Shown here: one piece after another, positions 1 through 6,323 of the stretch
How positions within the stretch are numbered: the stretch's first letter is position 1
How the letters are laid out: each line of letters opens with the position of its first letter
From: Pseudomonadota bacterium
Lineage (GTDB): Bacteria > Pseudomonadota > Gammaproteobacteria > Pseudomonadales > Azotimanducaceae
Length of the DNA: 7,183 bases
Direction of reading: 5' to 3'
Assembly (NCBI GenBank): GCA_027622495.1
Contig: JAQBYL010000203.1
Span: 1 to 7,183, forward strand
Position numbers and translations under genes: made by a program
Notes under the pieces: model-generated
What the model was told of the DNA's origin: nothing
Database searches by the model: none
What the model saw: only the letters and a program-made list of their open reading frames with translations

Positions 1-1512
1 GCCCTGGGCAAGACTGCCCTGATAGTTGGGTGGCATGCGCCACAGACCGATATAGCGGCCAACCCACGCGTCGCGCAGATCATTACGGCTGGCGATCATG
101 GTTCTCGACCCGATGGTCAACGTGAGACCAGTCTCGTTGCTTCTGGAAAGGAGGGCATAGTAGGGCGAGGTTTCCTGGTCCCACAGTTCCAGGATGACTG
201 GCAGATTGTGAGCCAGCATGTCACTCCAACTGCCTCGCTGCGACAGACATTGCAGGTCGACGCTGGGGGCAACATCGCAGGGGATGGTGCTGACCTCGGG
301 GTCATACTCCACGTTCCACAGTTCAAACAGGTTGGCGAATGCACGGCGCAGGAGCAGATAAGTGGAGCCTGGCGGGCGGGTCAGATCCGCCGGGGGCAGG
401 GATGAGAGATCGTTTTGCGAGGTGTTCTGTTCGATCACAAGTGGTAGCACGGGTGATTCGGCTGCTTCGTTGTCGGTTGCCGCCGGAGGTGATTTGGTGT
501 TGTCAGGCTCGGAAGCACTCGAGGGATCAAAGGTTTCTGCAGCGCCGGAGGTTCCGGCGACAACGGGGCTTGCTGGTGTCGTGGTCTGCACCGGCTCACC
601 GGTTGCAAGCAGGGGCACAGGCGATAGGGTCATCCAGGCCCAGATCATCACCATCGCCGTGACACACACAATCCCCACAGACACCCATCGTTTGTGCGGT
701 GCTCGCCCCGGCAGTATCTCCGTAGCGGCGCGATTAACCAGATCCGCCGTCACCCGCTGACTGCTGGTGGCATAAGCGCCGAGTAATGCGCGATCAGCCA
801 GGATGTTGATCAGTCGGGGAATACCCTTCGACAGCCTATAGAGACGGGCAACTGCCGCGCGCTCAAAAAGATTAGGATCGCCACCCGCCCGACTCAGGCG
901 ATGAGCCACATATTCAAAACACTCCTCGCGATTCAGATGTCGCAGGTGATAGCGGGCGGTGATGCGCTGGGCCAGCTGACGCAGCGCTGGCCGCGCCAGC
1001 ATATCGGCAAGCTCCGGCTGACCGAGCAGAATGATCCGCAGCAGTTTGCGTTCGTCTGTTTCCAGGTTGGTCAGCAGGCGGATCTGTTCCAGAACCGCGG
1101 GTGACAGGTTCTGTGCCTCGTCGATGATCACAACCGTAGAGCGACCGTGCTGATGAGTTCGCAGCAGATGCTGGTTGAGCCGATCGATGTACCCTTTAAC
1201 CGTCATCGAGGGCTCGGGCTGGGTCAAGACACCCAGTTCTTCGCAGATGGTTTCCAGAAGCTCACGCACGGTCAGGCGCGGATTCAGAATGAATGCCACG
1301 TCCAGGTCAGCGGGGGTCCGCTTGATCAGGTTGCGCAGCAAAGTGGTCTTGCCGGTTCCGACTTCACCTGTGATCAGAACGAAGCCACCGTGCGAAAAAC
1401 CATAGGTCAGATGCGCAAGCGCCTCACTGTGACCGTCCGACAGATAAAGAAAATTCGGATCCGGAGCGATGGAGAAAGGCTCCCGGTCCAGATTGAAATA
1501 GCTTTGATACAT
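1..1512 (-). CDS. ExeA/GspA-family AAA ATPase with C-terminal periplasmic region (partial, C-terminus beyond left edge)
   Basis: The frame is open from the ATG at 1512-1510 down to base 1, giving 504 codons and no stop, so the protein is truncated by the window edge. The N-terminus MYQSYFNLDREPFSIAPDP is typical of ExeA/GspA and MshM-type ATPases. Visible motifs are Walker A GEVGTGKTT (residues about 49-57), Walker B VVIIDEAQ (127-134), and LLGQPEL (162-168) followed by the QLAQRITARYHL segment usual in this family. One hydrophobic helix (about 276-296) would anchor it in the inner membrane. A low-complexity Pro/Ala/Thr/Ser linker (about 300-350) follows, then a region that looks like the C39-peptidase-like fold seen in longer ExeA proteins. 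A peptidoglycan-binding domain commonly follows in the family and would lie off the left edge. Known members use ATP and bind peptidoglycan to help assemble the type II secretin; a secretion role here is inference, since no gsp gene is visible. Its ATG directly abuts the acyltransferase stop, so it is probably translationally coupled to it. MshM-like or generic ExeA paralogues are alternatives. Confidence 0.9.
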   Translation of the reverse strand, partial: MYQSYFNLDREPFSIAPDPNFLYLSDGHSEALAHLTYGFSHGGFVLITGEVGTGKTTLLRNLIKRTPADLDVAFILNPRLTVRELLETICEELGVLTQPEPSMTVKGYIDRLNQHLLRTHQHGRSTVVIIDEAQNLSPAVLEQIRLLTNLETDERKLLRIILLGQPELADMLARPALRQLAQRITARYHLRHLNREECFEYVAHRLSRAGGDPNLFERAAVARLYRLSKGIPRLINILADRALLGAYATSSQRVTADLVNRAATEILPGRAPHKRWVSVGIVCVTAMVMIWAWMTLSPVPLLATGEPVQTTTPASPVVAGTSGAAETFDPSSASEPDNTKSPPAATDNEAAESPVLPLVIEQNTSQNDLSSLPPADLTRPPGSTYLLLRRAFANLFELWNVEYDPEVSTIPCDVAPSVDLQCLSQRGSWSDMLAHNLPVILELWDQETSPYYALLSRSNETGLTLTIGSRTMIASRNDLRDAWVGRYIGLWRMPPNYQGSLAQG

Positions 1513-2391
1513 TCAGTTCGCTTCGAGCTGCGAGCTGATCCTTGCGTCTTTGGCTGCCCAGATGGTCTCGATCCATGCAGCCAGGATGGTCCGTTGTTCG
1601 CGCTGGTCTTTCGTTGTCAGTATTTCTGTCGGAATGTCGTAGTTGATCATGCTGATTTCAATTTCCGGACACTTCCCACACAGGAAGTCCCAGAACTCCG
1701 GTGTGCCGCGGGGGTAAATGATGGTGACGTCCACCACCTTGTGCAGGTAGTCGTCCATACCGGCGATCACATAGCCCAAGCCGCCGATTTTAGGATTCAG
1801 CAGATGTTTGAAACGGCCAACCTGGCGGTCGTGTTTTTCTTTGGTGAACCGCGTGCCTTCAATAAAGTTGAGTACCGAGGTCGGATGATTCTTGAAACCC
1901 TCGCATGCTTTAAGGGTGTTGTCGCGATCGTAGTTCCGCAGCTCCGGATTGGCTTTGAGCTGTTCACGGGTAACCCGTCGCACATAGGGAAAACCCAAAA
2001 GCCACATGGCGACACCAATGAAGGGCACCCAGATGAGCTGCTGTTTGGTAAAAAATTTGACTGCGGGTATGACACCACCGAGGTAGGACTGCAGCATGAC
2101 GATGTCGGTCCAACTCTGGTGATTGCAGATCACCAGATACCACTTGTCTGTGGACAGCTGGTCAGCTTCCGGCCACGAGACCTTGAAGTTCGACAACCGC
2201 AGCGTTTCATACATCCAGCGGTTGTTGCCGGTCCAGGTGCGGTTGATCCAGTCAAGGTGCTCGTTGAGCCACGATCGACCGCGTGCGGGCAACAATGGCC
2301 GGATGAGCACCTCCAGAAACAGCGCCGTACAGACAACGATGGTATTCGTTGCCAGAAAAATTGATGCAAGTATTCCTTTTACCCAACCCAT
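1513..2391 (-). CDS. YihG-like 1-acylglycerol-3-phosphate (PlsC-type) acyltransferase
   Basis: This 292-residue protein has the LPLAT/PlsC motifs in order: an N-terminal membrane helix (about 5-30), the catalytic HX4D motif HQSWTD (His91, Asp96), the segment KFFTKQQLIWVPFIG (112-126), the substrate-binding motif FIEGTRFT (176-183), and VTIIYPRGTPEFW (about 222-234). The spacing and wording of KQQLxWVPFxG, the CExFxxHPTxxxNFxEGxRFT region and the roughly 300-residue length match E. coli YihG more closely than PlsC itself. It should transfer an acyl chain to lysophosphatidic acid or a related lysophospholipid at the inner membrane; the exact acceptor cannot be read from sequence. The ATG at 2391 is the first good start and puts the hydrophobic helix at the N-terminus, although no strong Shine-Dalgarno precedes it. 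Its TGA (1515-1513) is immediately followed by the ATG of the ExeA ATPase, making a two-gene operon at least. All catalytic motifs are intact. Confidence 0.92.
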   Translation of the reverse strand: MGWVKGILASIFLATNTIVVCTALFLEVLIRPLLPARGRSWLNEHLDWINRTWTGNNRWMYETLRLSNFKVSWPEADQLSTDKWYLVICNHQSWTDIVMLQSYLGGVIPAVKFFTKQQLIWVPFIGVAMWLLGFPYVRRVTREQLKANPELRNYDRDNTLKACEGFKNHPTSVLNFIEGTRFTKEKHDRQVGRFKHLLNPKIGGLGYVIAGMDDYLHKVVDVTIIYPRGTPEFWDFLCGKCPEIEISMINYDIPTEILTTKDQREQRTILAAWIETIWAAKDARISSQLEAN

Positions 2392-2438
2392 CCGCGTTTC
2401 ATAACATAGGCCTCGACCGAGTACCAGTTTGCCGGAGC
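2392..2438. promoter_or_regulatory. Divergent 47-base intergenic region (acyltransferase operon / lipoprotein peptidase)
   Basis: Both flanking genes start here in opposite directions, so promoters must lie in this gap or reach into the first codons of each gene. The best plus-strand sigma70-like candidate I see is TTTACC (2378-2383), a 16-base spacer, then CATAAC (2400-2405). Each hexamer matches its consensus at four of six positions, so this is weak. On the minus strand the AT-rich bases around 2400-2407 could supply a -10 element, but it would lie very close to the ATG. No clear operator was found. Confidence 0.3.
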
Positions 2439-3548
2439 ATGCCGCTGAAAAAGTCGTTCCTGTTGTTTTTTTGCCTGGCCGTTGTGGGTGGCTGCGATAC
2501 GCTCGGGTACTACTCTCAGGCAGTTTTCGGCCAGCTTGGCGTGCTCAAAAACCGCCAGTCTGTTGAGCGGCTGATCAACGATCCGCTGACCGATCGTGAG
2601 CTCGTCAGGCAATTAATGACCGCCACCGATATCGTTGCCTTTGCGCAAACTCACATCGGTCTGCCGGCAGGTCGTCGATACCAGTTGTACGTCGATCTGG
2701 AGGGTCAATTTGTGGTGTGGAACCTTTTTGCGGCGCCGGAACTTTCGCTGGAACCGCTGAGCTTCTGTCACCCGTTTGTCGGCTGCACGCCGTACCGGGG
2801 ATATTTTAATGAGGACAAGGCGCAAACGGTGGCCGCGCAACTTCAAGCGGAGGGTTGTGAGACGTATACGGGTGGCGTGAGGGCGTACTCGACCCTCGGC
2901 TGGTTCGCCGACCCGCTGATGAGTTCGTTCATCAATGAACCTGCTGCAGAGCTTGCGGATCTCTTGATCCACGAACTGGCCCATAGCCAGGTCTGGGTAC
3001 CCGGGGATGTGACCTTCAACGAAAGCTTTGCCAGTTTTGTCGGTAAACAGGGCGCGCATGAATGGCTTGAACACACAGGCCTCGAAGCACATGACTTTGA
3101 CGACCCGGATTGGGTGCGTATGCGCGCGCTTCTGATCGAGCTGCGTTCGGCGCTGGCGGAGGTTTTTGCGGACGCAAGCGACCTTGATGAAGTCAGGCGG
3201 CAACGCAAGGCGCAAGTCCTGGCTGAGTTCCGACGGTGTTATACATCGCAGGCTGATCGCTATGGCGGCGAGCGCTTTGAAAGGCTTGTCGATGCGACCA
3301 ACAACGCACTTCTTTCATCGCTTGCCACCTACAACGATCACATCCCCGCATTCGAGGCTCTGTGGGCGGCATCCGGGGAAGACTGGCAGGCGTTTTTTTC
3401 TCGTGTGGAAAGTCTGGCCCGATTGAGTGATGCAGATCGAGCCCTTGAACTCACCCGGTCAGGTAAGCAGGAAGTAACAGATGCTGCTGATGATCACCAC
3501 GCCGAAGAAGTTCAGTGTCACGCCCTCCTGCGCCATGGTGCGGGTTGA
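2439..3548 (+). CDS. Putative zinc aminopeptidase lipoprotein (PF10023 'Aminopep'-like family)
   Basis: The protein is 369 residues from the ATG at 2439. That start was chosen over the more upstream ATG at 2349 because it gives a clean lipoprotein signal: MPLKKSF, a hydrophobic stretch, then VVGGC with the lipidated Cys near residue 19. The upstream alternative would also overlap the divergent acyltransferase. The zinc-metallopeptidase motif is HELAH (His178, Glu179, His182), followed 12 residues later by Glu195 in FNESFASFVG, the HExxH...NExxA pattern of gluzincin-like peptidases and of the bacterial 'putative aminopeptidase' family. The rest, including YxGYFxxxKA and WFxDPLMSSF, also fits that family, whose members are mostly uncharacterised. 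It is expected to be anchored in the outer or inner membrane facing the periplasm; its substrate is unknown. The last 29 residues (from Ser341) are read antisense to the symporter gene and look like an added tail, rich in Asp, Glu and His. No strong Shine-Dalgarno is evident; the GGAG at 2434-2437 is too close to the ATG. Confidence 0.87.
   Translation: MPLKKSFLLFFCLAVVGGCDTLGYYSQAVFGQLGVLKNRQSVERLINDPLTDRELVRQLMTATDIVAFAQTHIGLPAGRRYQLYVDLEGQFVVWNLFAAPELSLEPLSFCHPFVGCTPYRGYFNEDKAQTVAAQLQAEGCETYTGGVRAYSTLGWFADPLMSSFINEPAAELADLLIHELAHSQVWVPGDVTFNESFASFVGKQGAHEWLEHTGLEAHDFDDPDWVRMRALLIELRSALAEVFADASDLDEVRRQRKAQVLAEFRRCYTSQADRYGGERFERLVDATNNALLSSLATYNDHIPAFEALWAASGEDWQAFFSRVESLARLSDADRALELTRSGKQEVTDAADDHHAEEVQCHALLRHGAG
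3459..3548. other. Convergent coding overlap, peptidase and symporter 3' ends
   Basis: The final 90 bases of the plus-strand peptidase gene are the antisense of the final 30 codons of the minus-strand symporter. The two frames are exactly codon-registered. The symporter TGA (3461-3459) is the reverse complement of the peptidase Ser341 codon TCA, and the peptidase TGA (3546-3548) is the reverse complement of the symporter Ser432 codon TCA. No terminator hairpin with a T tract is visible between the genes, so the two transcripts are expected to overlap at their 3' ends. Confidence 0.85.
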
Positions 3549-4841
3549 AAAAGCACCGGTAGAAAACATGATCAGATTGGGGGCGGTGGCCACCGGCAGC
3601 ATGAATGCACAACTTGCACTCATGGCCGCAGGCACCATCAGAAGTTTCGGATCGAGACCTGCGCCGATGGCGGTGGCCGCGAGAATCGGCATCATCAGGG
3701 TGGTGGTGGCCGTGTTGCTGGTGGTTTCGGTGAGGAAGGTCAGCAGCAGGCAGATGCTCGCCATCACCAGGAACAGATGGATCGTTGACACGGCGCTCAG
3801 GGCAGCACCGATCTGCTGGCTCAGGCCAGAAACAGTAAACGCTTCGGCGATACTGATCCCAGCACCAAAAAGGATGAGCATGCCCCAGGGGATCTTGTTT
3901 GCGCTTTCCCAGTCCAGAAGCTTGCCGCCTTTCTTGTCTGGCACCAGGAACATGGTCACCACTGCCAGAAAGGCAACGATGGCGTCGTTCGAATAAGGCA
4001 GATTCAGCCAGGTAGTCCAGCCACCGAATGGTTCGCTGCGCAGAATCCAGGCGAAAGCAGTGGCCACGAACACGATCATCACACGCACTTCTGCCGGCTG
4101 CCATTTACCCACATCGGGGATTTCCAGACGCCCTTTATAGGTCAGTCCGCGGGTCAGCCAGAACCCGATAATCGGCAGGAACACCAGAACCACCGGTAAT
4201 CCCCAGCTCATCCACTGAACAAAGCTGATTTCGCTCCCGGTGACCTCGCGATAGACCCCCATTAAAACAATGTTGGGCGGTGTTCCGATGGGCGTTCCGA
4301 TGCCACCCACACTGGAAGCATAGGCAATGCCGAGCAGCAGCGGGGTGGCCAGTTTCGGATCTTTTGCCTTTTCCAGCACCGCAAGCGCCACGGGCAGCAG
4401 CATCAGTGTCGTTGCCGTATTCGAGATCCACATGCTCAGCACGGCAGAGGCGGCCATAAAACCAAAAACCAGACTGCGGCTGCTGTTGCCGCCAAAAAGC
4501 TTGACCATGTTCAGGGCGATGCGAAGGTGAGCACCGTTTTTTTCCAGCGCCGTAGACAGGATGAAGCCACCGAGCAGAAGCAATACCAGCGGGTTCCCGT
4601 AGGCGGCACCGACCTGGGTGGCGGTGAGTACACCGGCGAGAGGCAACAGCGCCAGAGGTAAAAAAGAAGTGGCCGGAATCGGGATAGGTTCAAAGACCCA
4701 CCAGATGACACAGATGACAGTGATGCCCAGCGTTATCGCCGCTTCTGCTGTAGCACCGTTATTGAGCATGAGGTATGCGACGAACAATGCGAGAATAGGC
4801 CCGGCATACAGGGCGACAGACTTTGGAGACGTTATCGACAT
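3459..4841 (-). CDS. DASS/SLC13-family sodium:dicarboxylate (anion) symporter
   Basis: This 460-residue, very hydrophobic membrane protein carries both diagnostic Ser-Asn-Thr motifs of the divalent-anion:sodium symporter family: SNTATTLMLLP (140-150) and TSNTATTTLMMP (about 374-385). It also has EPIPIPATSFLP (51-62), GTPIGTPPN (182-190) and the near-C-terminal LPVATAPN (415-422), which matches the known family pattern of paired substrate/sodium-binding loops in an inverted repeat. It should import C4-dicarboxylates, citrate or sulfate-like anions with sodium across the inner membrane; the substrate cannot be decided from motifs alone, although SNT in both repeats favours dicarboxylates. Starting at the ATG at 4841 gives almost the length of the well-studied VcINDY (462 residues), so I prefer it. 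An in-frame GTG at 4880 would add 13 residues (MLLSARRLGTLLL), and a TTG lies just before the ATG. No convincing Shine-Dalgarno distinguishes them. The 3' end overlaps the convergent peptidase gene by 90 bases. Confidence 0.93.
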   Translation of the reverse strand: MSITSPKSVALYAGPILALFVAYLMLNNGATAEAAITLGITVICVIWWVFEPIPIPATSFLPLALLPLAGVLTATQVGAAYGNPLVLLLLGGFILSTALEKNGAHLRIALNMVKLFGGNSSRSLVFGFMAASAVLSMWISNTATTLMLLPVALAVLEKAKDPKLATPLLLGIAYASSVGGIGTPIGTPPNIVLMGVYREVTGSEISFVQWMSWGLPVVLVFLPIIGFWLTRGLTYKGRLEIPDVGKWQPAEVRVMIVFVATAFAWILRSEPFGGWTTWLNLPYSNDAIVAFLAVVTMFLVPDKKGGKLLDWESANKIPWGMLILFGAGISIAEAFTVSGLSQQIGAALSAVSTIHLFLVMASICLLLTFLTETTSNTATTTLMMPILAATAIGAGLDPKLLMVPAAMSASCAFMLPVATAPNLIMFSTGAFSTRTMAQEGVTLNFFGVVIISSICYFLLT

Positions 4842-4910
4842 CAATAGAAGGGTGCCTAGGCGCCGCGCCGAAAGCAACACAACAACTCATCTGACTGGGG
4901 TTCGCACCGG
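4842..4910. promoter_or_regulatory. Divergent 69-base intergenic region (symporter / sbcB)
   Basis: This gap must hold, or border, the promoters of the minus-strand symporter and of plus-strand sbcB. I could not identify convincing -35/-10 pairs by eye in either direction, nor a strong Shine-Dalgarno for either gene; a G-rich GGGG (around 4897-4900) precedes the sbcB ATG. If the symporter really begins at the GTG at 4880, only 30 bases remain between the genes. Confidence 0.35.
4851..4864. promoter_or_regulatory. Imperfect 14-bp palindrome, possible operator
   Basis: The sequence ggtgcctaggcgcc reads the same on both strands except for one mismatched pair (third base against twelfth), with a perfect core gcctaggc (4854-4861). 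It sits 10 bases upstream of the preferred symporter ATG and about 46 bases upstream of sbcB, a reasonable place for a repressor or activator site. It has no loop, so it suits a DNA-binding dimer better than an RNA hairpin. A chance palindrome in GC-rich DNA is quite possible, and the site would be coding if the GTG start at 4880 is used. Confidence 0.22.
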
Positions 4911-6323
4911 ATGAGCGCATCGTTTTTCTGGTATGACCTGGAAACATCGGGTACCGATCCACGCTGGGATCGAATTGTTCAGTTTGCCGGTGTGCGAACT
5001 GACGAAGCCCTTAACGAAGTTGGTGAACGCACCTGCACCTACGTAAAGCTCGCTGATGATGTGCTGCCAAATCCGGATGCTGCACTGGTTACTGGTATCT
5101 CGCCTTCTCTGCTTGCCGAACAGGGCATCAGCGAATGGCAGGCACTCGGGCTCATCAACCAGGAATTCAGCAAGCCGGACACCTGTGCGGTCGGCTACAA
5201 CAGTCTGCGTTTTGACGATGAATTCGTGCGCTATGGTCTGTATCGGACGTTGCGCGACCCCTATGCTCGGGAATGGCAGAACGGCAATTCGCGCTGGGAC
5301 ATTCTGGACCTGGTGCGAGCGGCCGGTGCGCTTCGCAGAGAAGGGATTGAATGGCCGGTGGACGAAGCTGGTCTGCCCGTCTACCGGCTTGAGGTGCTCA
5401 CTAAAGCCAATGGTCTGGATCACGCGAATGCGCACGATGCCCTGTCGGATGTTCACGCTACACTGGGCATGGCACGGCTGATTCGCGACCGGCATCAAAA
5501 GCTCTTCGACTATTACCTTGCCGGTCGATTCAAGAAACAGCCGAAATCACTGCTCGAGCCTTACGGCGCGCAGATCTGTGTTCATGTGTCGGGTATGTAT
5601 CCGCGGGAGCGGTTCGGCTTTGCCACGGTGGTGTCGATTGCACGCCATCCCACCAACAGTAACTCGATTATCGTTGCGGATCTGGGCATGGATGTTGAGA
5701 TGCTTGTTAATGGCAGCGAGCAGGAAATCCGCGAAGCTCTGTTCGCTAAGAACTCACCCAACCGACCCCCACTCAAAGAGATCCGGGTCAATCGATGCCC
5801 GTTTGTTGCTCCGATGAGTGTGCTGACAGACGAAAACATAAGCCGGTTGAACGTTAATCTCACACTGATCAGAGAGCGCCAGCGCCGTCTGAGCAAACCA
5901 GGGATCGCTGCGAAAATTCAGCGTGTGTACAACCGCGATCATCCACCCGGGCATTCAGATGTTGAAGCAGGGTTGTATGGCGGGTTTTTAAAAGATGACG
6001 ATCGTGCACGGTGTGTGAGCTTTACCGAAGAGCTTAAAAAAGACCAATGGTGCGACCTGGACTACACGGACAAGCGGTTACATGAACTGGCCAGAAGGCT
6101 CAAAGCCCGTGATTTTTCTCATCTGGTGACCCAGGCAGAAGCAGCCGATCATCGGAAATTCGTGTCTGATAAGCTGCATGATCCGGACGCACCGTGGTTG
6201 AATTTTGCGGCGTTTCGAGCGCGCCTTGGTGAACTTCAGATTGAACAGCCGAATGCTGCGATTCTGAATGAGCTTGCCGAACACGTTGAGCGGTTGGAGA
6301 AAGCTTATCCCGAGGCGACTTAG
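4911..6323 (+). CDS. sbcB: Exodeoxyribonuclease I (3'-5' single-strand exonuclease, DnaQ superfamily)
   Basis: The 470-residue protein aligns by eye along its whole length with E. coli exonuclease I (475 residues). The DEDDh catalytic set is complete: Asp9 and Glu11 in WYDLETSGT, Asp102 in YNSLRFDDE, and His175 and Asp180 in NAHDALSD, corresponding to E. coli D15, E17, D108, H181 and D186. Family landmarks NSRWDILDLVRA, LTKANGLDHANAHDALSD, HVSGMYPRE, NRCPFVAP and LYGGFLKDDDR are present, covering the exonuclease domain (about 1-195), the SH3-like middle domain and the helical C-terminal domain. The enzyme degrades single-stranded DNA 3' to 5' in the cytoplasm, acts in mismatch repair and in processing recombination ends, and in E. 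coli binds the SSB C-terminal tail. The ATG at 4911 places the first catalytic Asp nine residues in, slightly shorter than E. coli at the N-terminus. The TAG stop abuts the TTG start of the next gene, implying co-transcription with the osmolyte transporter. Confidence 0.97.
   Translation: MSASFFWYDLETSGTDPRWDRIVQFAGVRTDEALNEVGERTCTYVKLADDVLPNPDAALVTGISPSLLAEQGISEWQALGLINQEFSKPDTCAVGYNSLRFDDEFVRYGLYRTLRDPYAREWQNGNSRWDILDLVRAAGALRREGIEWPVDEAGLPVYRLEVLTKANGLDHANAHDALSDVHATLGMARLIRDRHQKLFDYYLAGRFKKQPKSLLEPYGAQICVHVSGMYPRERFGFATVVSIARHPTNSNSIIVADLGMDVEMLVNGSEQEIREALFAKNSPNRPPLKEIRVNRCPFVAPMSVLTDENISRLNVNLTLIRERQRRLSKPGIAAKIQRVYNRDHPPGHSDVEAGLYGGFLKDDDRARCVSFTEELKKDQWCDLDYTDKRLHELARRLKARDFSHLVTQAEAADHRKFVSDKLHDPDAPWLNFAAFRARLGELQIEQPNAAILNELAEHVERLEKAYPEAT
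6312..6315 (+). promoter_or_regulatory. Shine-Dalgarno GAGG deciding the TTG start at 6324
   Basis: GAGG lies inside the last codons of sbcB, with eight bases between it and the TTG at 6324. This is good spacing and the clearest ribosome binding site in the window. It supports TTG as a real start: the next in-frame Met codons (residues 49 and 93) fall after the Walker A motif and would destroy the ATPase. Confidence 0.7.

Noticed and set aside
1147..2364. A 405-codon plus-strand open frame antisense to both the ExeA ATPase and the acyltransferase.
   Set aside because: It spans the junction of two well-supported minus-strand genes. Its translation has no recognisable motif and looks like antisense of conserved codons. 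Long antisense frames arise easily in GC-rich DNA.
2349..2438. An upstream ATG extending the peptidase by 30 residues.
   Set aside because: It would overlap the divergent acyltransferase and put residues ahead of a clear lipoprotein signal peptide, so the ATG at 2439 is preferred.
2613..3215. A 200-codon minus-strand open frame opposite the peptidase gene.
   Set aside because: It is Arg-rich, motif-free and fully inside the gene with the HELAH active site, so it is a shadow frame.
3584..3595. A perfect 12-bp palindrome, cggtggccaccg, considered as a terminator or operator.
   Set aside because: It lies within symporter codons for the conserved VATAPN loop, has no loop or T tract, and is explained by coding sequence.
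4887..5498. A 203-codon minus-strand open frame opposite the 5' part of sbcB.
   Set aside because: It mirrors the conserved exonuclease domain of sbcB, shows no domain of its own, and would block the divergent promoter region.
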